Of a DNA stretch of 39,112 nucleotides, positions 35,059-39,112 are shown piece by piece; positions within the stretch are counted from its first letter, which is position 1; every line of letters starts with the position of its first letter. The stretch comes from DASZUC01 sp035547775 (GTDB lineage Bacteria; Patescibacteriota; Saccharimonadia; Saccharimonadales; UBA4665), in assembly GCA_035547775.1 (NCBI GenBank), contig DASZUC010000003.1, positions 1-39,112 on the forward strand, given 5' to 3'. A model generated the notes under the pieces. The model had not been told where the DNA came from. It did no database searches and saw only the letters and a program-made list of their open reading frames with translations. The translations under genes and the position numbers were made by a program.

Positions 35059-36567
35059 CTACTTAGCAAACTCGATGGCCCGCGTTTCGCGAATGACATT
35101 GACTTTAATCGTACCCGGGTACTGCATCGTCGATTCAATCTTAGTGGCAATATCGCGAGCTAGTTTGATGGCACTCAAATCGTCAATCGCCTGGGGCTTC
35201 ACAAAGACGCGGACTTCGCGACCAGCACTAATGGCGTACGATTTTTCGATGCCGTTGAAGCTATTGGCGACGTTTTCTAACTCTTTCATGCGCTCAGCAA
35301 AGTTCTCGGCAGAGATATTGCGAGCACCCGGACGACTGGCCGAAATGGCGTCGACAACGCGAATAATCAGCGCTTCAGTACTGGTAGCTTCAACATCGTC
35401 GTGGTGCTGTTCGGCAGCCAAAGCGACTTCTTCGGGCGCACCATACTTGCGCAGCATCTCACCGGAAATGTGGTGGTGCTTGCCTTCCATTTTGTGCGTT
35501 AAGGCCTTACCCAAATCGTGCACCAAAGCGGCATACTTGGCGGTTTTAACGTCAGCACCAACTTCTTCCGCAATCATGCCAGCAATGTGGGCCATTTCGG
35601 TGGAGTGTTTGAGGACGTTCTGGCCATACGATGTACGGTATTTGAGTTCACCCAGCAAGTGCAAGATTTCTTTCGGGATACCAATCACGCCGACTTCGCG
35701 AGCGGCGTCTTCACCAGCCCGAATCACATCTTTCTCGACGTTCTTTTGGGCTTTTTCGACGATTTCTTCAATGCGACCAGGGTGAATACGGCCGTCCTTG
35801 ATCAACATCTCGAGAGCCTGGCGGGCAACTTCCCGGCGAACCGGGTCAAAGCTCGATAAGACAATGTACCCTGGGGTATCGTCGACCATAATGTCGACGC
35901 CAGTAGCCCGTTGCAAAGCTTGAATATTGCGACCTTCCTTACCAATCAGTCGGCCTTTCATTTCTTCGTTCTCGAGTTTGAGGCTGGTAATAGTACGCTC
36001 GGCAGTAACCTCGCTAGCCATCCGCTCCATAGCGGTAGTAATGATCAGAGCGGCTTGTTCCTCGGCATTATCCCGAGCTTCGTTCTGCAGCTTGCTAACT
36101 AAACCAAGCAAATCGTTACGAATGTCACGTTCGGTCATTTGCATGAGTTTTTCGGCAGCGTCGGCCTTTGTCAGCTTAGCGATCTTTTCAAGTTTTTCTT
36201 GCTGCTTACTGCGAATATCACGAATCTCATTTTTCAGTGATTCGACTTCGTCTTCACTGGTGCGCAGTTTTTCAGCCCGCTTATCGAGGTCGTCAATCTT
36301 CTTGTCGAGAGTCTCTTCGCGTGATACCAAACGGGCTTCAATGTCTTTCAGCTCTCGGCGGCGAGCTTGTTCTTCTTTACGCGTTTCGTCAACAGCTTTG
36401 TTAGCTTCTTCACGGGCCTCTTGGACCAATTTACTGGCCTCTTTTTTGGCCTTTTCGAGTTCTTTTTGAGCTTTGGCTTCAGCTGAACCACGCCGTTGAT
36501 ACACAACAACCTGACTGCCGCCAGCACCAATTACCACGCCTAGAATAGCGAGCACTACTGCTAACAT
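35059..36567 (-). CDS. rny: Ribonuclease Y
   Basis: 502 aa. N-terminal membrane helix (3-23), a long charged coiled coil (25-190), KH domain with IGKEGRNIQALQRATG (208-223) and HD domain with H350-D351 (ALVHDLGKALTHKMEGKHHH) and later QHHDDVEA. Membrane-bound endonuclease starting mRNA decay. AAAGGA six bases before the ATG. Full-length and all key residues present. Confidence 0.97.
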   Translation of the reverse strand: MLAVVLAILGVVIGAGGSQVVVYQRRGSAEAKAQKELEKAKKEASKLVQEAREEANKAVDETRKEEQARRRELKDIEARLVSREETLDKKIDDLDKRAEKLRTSEDEVESLKNEIRDIRSKQQEKLEKIAKLTKADAAEKLMQMTERDIRNDLLGLVSKLQNEARDNAEEQAALIITTAMERMASEVTAERTITSLKLENEEMKGRLIGKEGRNIQALQRATGVDIMVDDTPGYIVLSSFDPVRREVARQALEMLIKDGRIHPGRIEEIVEKAQKNVEKDVIRAGEDAAREVGVIGIPKEILHLLGELKYRTSYGQNVLKHSTEMAHIAGMIAEEVGADVKTAKYAALVHDLGKALTHKMEGKHHHISGEMLRKYGAPEEVALAAEQHHDDVEATSTEALIIRVVDAISASRPGARNISAENFAERMKELENVANSFNGIEKSYAISAGREVRVFVKPQAIDDLSAIKLARDIATKIESTMQYPGTIKVNVIRETRAIEFAK

Positions 36568-36739
36568 ATGGATCCTTTCTAACTGCAGATCACAGGCTCG
36601 CGAACAATCGCTATCACGTCTCTAGTTCGGTCCAAAAATGATCTGAAAATCGAATTAAATAATGAGTTTCCCGGAATTATCAACGTCTCTCTCAACGTGA
36701 AAGTCCTGTCTAAAATATACGCCGCCTTGGGGGCGAGCG

Positions 36740-38011
36740 TCAAACTTGTTTGGCGTAAACGACGACGCGTTCGTTAAATTCATTAGTACCGTTAATAACA
36801 TCACCAGTGCAGGTAATGAGGTTGAGGCCGGGTTTGGTGGGATCGACCGGCCGCATAGCTGACTGCATGTCGACCTTATCGTGGTCAAAGATTTGGTGCT
36901 TAACAACTCGATAGTTAAAGATCACACCATCACCACGCACGATCTGAAGTGTATCGCCAGCTGCTAGGTCTTTAATACCATAAAAGACTCCGTGAGCCGT
37001 CCAGCTAGAAACGTGACCGTCAAGTAGCATAGCGCCAGTTTTGCCAGGCTGGCTACTTTGGTTATACCAACCAGTGTCATAGACATTGTTGGGCGTAGCT
37101 AGAGCGCCATTCTGCAGTACACCAAGTGATAGCACCCGAGCGTGTACACCGAGCTTGGGAATATTGAGATAGCGGGGCATGTTTGGACCAACGGTGTAAC
37201 TCGCCACACTAGCTGCGCTGGGTTTTACGGTGCTGGGGGCTGTATGGCTATTCTTGTCTTTGGAAGTTGCACCGCTGTTTGTTCCACTCGATTGATCACT
37301 ACCATTACTAAGAGCTGCTACTTGAGCGGCAGCCGAGTGATTAGTCTGTAGCGTTTCCCAACTGACGGCCATACCGAACGCGAAAGTCGTCACCGCCATC
37401 GCCAATATGAGCAATTGCATTGCGGTTTGACGGGCTAAAAAACTGCGTACCTCACCGGGGCTACGGCGCAGCATGGGTAGAATCGAGCGGCCACGATCTT
37501 TGATGATAATCTGAGTCGTGTTTCGCATTGCGTTGCCTACGCGACGAACCGTAGGCTTCAAGCGCATCCACCATGCTGGCACCACAAATCGTCGTGCTGA
37601 ACCTGGTGTGGCTGGGGCGTCAAAGACGGCAGCCTGAGAAAGCATCATAGCAATTACCTGATCAAAACTTTCGCGAGTATGCGGTGCTGGCCGAGTCACT
37701 ACAGGTGTCGACTCAGTAACTTCAGTGGATGCTACTTCTGCCACAATCGGCGCTGGAGCTGGTTTAGGCACTTCTACGACGGCTGGGGCTTGCTCGGCTG
37801 CCGCTGGCCACGAAACAGGGGTTGAGGACTCATTAAGTGCCCAGGGCTCTTTGAGCAGAGGCTCGGTCACCACTTCACCAGGCTTGGCGTCATTGACTTG
37901 GCGCGAGCGATACGACACCGACCGGGGAGAGCGCCACGAAGTGGTCGAAGTCTGACGTAGCCGACCGTAAAAAGCCGGATTATCAAGACCGATGTGCGCC
38001 CGTTCAGGCAT
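36740..38011 (-). CDS. Sortase, class F-like, with long N-terminal tail
   Basis: 423 aa. Residues 1-190 are disordered, Pro/Val-rich and lie in the cytoplasm before one membrane helix (about 200-220); the catalytic domain follows. Active site: H333 (LLDGHVSSW), C401 (LITCTGDV), R415 (NERVVVY). YLNIPKLGV and GWYNQSSQPGKTGA match class F actinobacterial sortases. It should join the PDTGF-type substrate encoded directly upstream to the wall or pilus-like polymer. GGGGAG a few bases before the ATG; 29 bases after the substrate gene. Confidence 0.88.
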   Translation of the reverse strand: MPERAHIGLDNPAFYGRLRQTSTTSWRSPRSVSYRSRQVNDAKPGEVVTEPLLKEPWALNESSTPVSWPAAAEQAPAVVEVPKPAPAPIVAEVASTEVTESTPVVTRPAPHTRESFDQVIAMMLSQAAVFDAPATPGSARRFVVPAWWMRLKPTVRRVGNAMRNTTQIIIKDRGRSILPMLRRSPGEVRSFLARQTAMQLLILAMAVTTFAFGMAVSWETLQTNHSAAAQVAALSNGSDQSSGTNSGATSKDKNSHTAPSTVKPSAASVASYTVGPNMPRYLNIPKLGVHARVLSLGVLQNGALATPNNVYDTGWYNQSSQPGKTGAMLLDGHVSSWTAHGVFYGIKDLAAGDTLQIVRGDGVIFNYRVVKHQIFDHDKVDMQSAMRPVDPTKPGLNLITCTGDVINGTNEFNERVVVYAKQV

Positions 38012-38040
38012 GTAACTCTCCCCTTCGTTTTGTTAACGTT

Positions 38041-39111
38041 TTATTTTGCGATTGGCTTCAAGTGACGAGCCATGACTACCAGGCTACCGGTGACCGCGAA
38101 GCTCACCAGAGCTGCCACGATGGGGCTGGCAGTAACGAGGCCAAAACCAGTGTCAGGTGTCTTCGGGGTCTTTTTGCTACTTGAGCTGCTCGATGACGAA
38201 CTGCTCGTGGCTGCCCCAAAGGCCAAGGCACCGGTAGAGCCGGTGGACTTACTAAGGGTTCCGCCAGTAATATCTCCTATGAAGCGGGCCACGAAACTTG
38301 AGCTTGCTCCAAGAAGCTGTATCTCTGTATTGCCATGGAGTGTAATGTCGCCAGTAAAATCAAACTCAGTTGCAGGAGTACAGCCAGAAGTATTACAGGT
38401 TTGGACCGATAACGAATGCCCTGAAGGTCCAGGTGTAATGTCGAATGGTTCGGCAATCGTAAAAGTGTGGGCATTTCCTAAGTAGAAAGCTACAGTTGCA
38501 CCGGCATCAATTTTGGTGCTCCCGGCAGCTGTGCCTAAAGCGGTAACACTATTATTAGCGTCCAAAGTGCCAGATTGTACTTCTAGCGAACCTGTAAAAG
38601 TATTGGCATTATTGAAATCTACAGCCCCTGAGGTTGTGATGCTACCGCTACCACTAATCACGTCATATACATCAATAGCACCAGTACCAACTAGCGAGAG
38701 ATTGAAGGTGCCGCCGCTCAGCGTGCCAGAAGAAACAGAGTCCCCCAGCATAAGGTTAGTGGATGCAGCAGACGTAACGGTGGTAGTTGCACCCAATGTG
38801 AGGCTGTTTTCAATACCCATAATGCCACCACTCGCAGCATTATCGGTGATTGTGCCACCAGCTACAGTCAAGGCATTACCCGTGAGAGTCACGTTGTGAG
38901 TACCGGTGCCCTGGAAAGTAATGGTGTTAACGCTCAAGCTAGGGATGTCGTTGTTGATGGTAACGTCAGCGCTCAAACCGGTTGTCAGAAAGACTAGGTC
39001 TTCGCCGCCACTGGGGACCTGGGCCGTACCGCTCGTACAGTCGCTGTTGGTGTTCCAGTTGGCTGCCGTGTTGAAGTTACTACTTCCGTTGTGACACCAG
39101 TACAAAGGACC
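38041..39111 (-). CDS. Sortase-anchored surface protein with autotransporter-type repeats, 5' end missing
   Basis: The frame is open to the right edge (TTG at 39105 is not the true start), so the N-terminus is outside. About 356 residues visible: Asn/Thr/Gly/Ser-rich beta-helix repeats of the autotransporter-associated strand type (SGAVDFNNANTFTGSLEVQSGTL), two Cys pairs, a Ser10 linker, then KTPDTGFG, a hydrophobic segment and a basic end (RHLKPIAK): a complete wall-sorting signal with PDTG. Likely an adhesin used in contact with a host or neighbours. Anchored by the adjoining sortase. Confidence 0.85.
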   Translation of the reverse strand, partial: GPLYWCHNGSSNFNTAANWNTNSDCTSGTAQVPSGGEDLVFLTTGLSADVTINNDIPSLSVNTITFQGTGTHNVTLTGNALTVAGGTITDNAASGGIMGIENSLTLGATTTVTSAASTNLMLGDSVSSGTLSGGTFNLSLVGTGAIDVYDVISGSGSITTSGAVDFNNANTFTGSLEVQSGTLDANNSVTALGTAAGSTKIDAGATVAFYLGNAHTFTIAEPFDITPGPSGHSLSVQTCNTSGCTPATEFDFTGDITLHGNTEIQLLGASSSFVARFIGDITGGTLSKSTGSTGALAFGAATSSSSSSSSSSKKTPKTPDTGFGLVTASPIVAALVSFAVTGSLVVMARHLKPIAK

Positions 39112-39112
39112 G

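Noticed and set aside
14578..38899. Long antisense frames opposite the helicase, transporter, RNase Y, sortase and surface protein genes
   Set aside because: They mirror the codon pattern of strongly supported genes, have no family motifs and lack start signals.
1..39112. CRISPR array
   Set aside because: No series of regularly spaced direct repeats with unique spacers was seen on either strand.

Overview
This 39.1 kb window looks like chromosome of a Patescibacteria (Candidate Phyla Radiation) bacterium, most likely a Saccharibacteria (TM7) lineage; that assignment is inferred from gene content, not proved. TGA is an ordinary stop codon (murD and murB end in TGA), which excludes the recoded Gracilibacteria/SR1 lineages. 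Genes are short, packed and on both strands. There is a full Gram-positive-like wall theme (murD, murI, murB, an HTH-murA fusion, a class F-like sortase, a MarP-like CvpA/trypsin protease) and several actinobacteria-like families (DUF3052, class F sortase, MarP). No transposase, integrase, phage gene, rRNA or CRISPR array was found.

Layout. 1-1986 (minus): a three-gene set with an ornithine decarboxylase-like enzyme, a LuxI/FeeM-like N-acyltransferase and the start of a 7TM sensor kinase; two tandem CheY-like regulators diverge from it at 2185-2978. 3004-6323: murD, then the overlapping minus operon folD-phosphoribosyltransferase-murI. 6400-6588: a structured leader RNA followed by tRNA-Lys. 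6693-10775: small hypotheticals, a LURP-one-like protein, a NUDIX hydrolase and a GH3 glycosidase. 10810-12832: a 29-aa ORF, dihydrofolate reductase, a histidine phosphatase, tRNA-Arg and two small acidic proteins. 12872-14489: tRNA-Arg, a tRNA-like element and a DEAD-box helicase. 14492-20742: DHA2 transporter operon, spermidine-synthase-like protein, XRE regulator, murB, DUF3052, a tail-anchored acidic protein. 20739-24475: SET protein, glyA, HTH-MurA, YggT. 24687-25034: leader RNA, tRNA-Gly, tRNA-Arg and a tRNA-like fragment. 25082-31762: folP, DUF1295, arsR-AHSA1, tRNA-His, MarP-like protease, P1B ATPase, phytol-kinase-like protein. 31875-34422: a 49-aa protein, then two tRNA-Pro genes each followed by tRNA-like structured elements, flanking a Bcp/MprF-C operon. 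34465-39111: DnaQ-like exonuclease, RNase Y, sortase and its probable substrate, a repeat-rich surface protein running off the window.

Expression. Fourteen genes have a TANNNT-like -10 box exactly six bases before the start codon, so their mRNAs should be leaderless; genes inside operons or with long leaders mostly carry Shine-Dalgarno sequences instead. Four convergent pairs share stop codons through the same TTAG/CTAA tetranucleotide.

Main candidates for something new: (1) tRNA-linked structured RNAs of two kinds, a covarying ~110-nt leader before tRNA-Lys and tRNA-Gly, and tRNA-like trailers after tRNA-Arg and both tRNA-Pro genes in which a T-arm is split by an extra domain and ends in a copy of the tRNA 3' end; (2) the decarboxylase-acyltransferase-sensor kinase set, which could make and sense an N-acyl polyamine signal.
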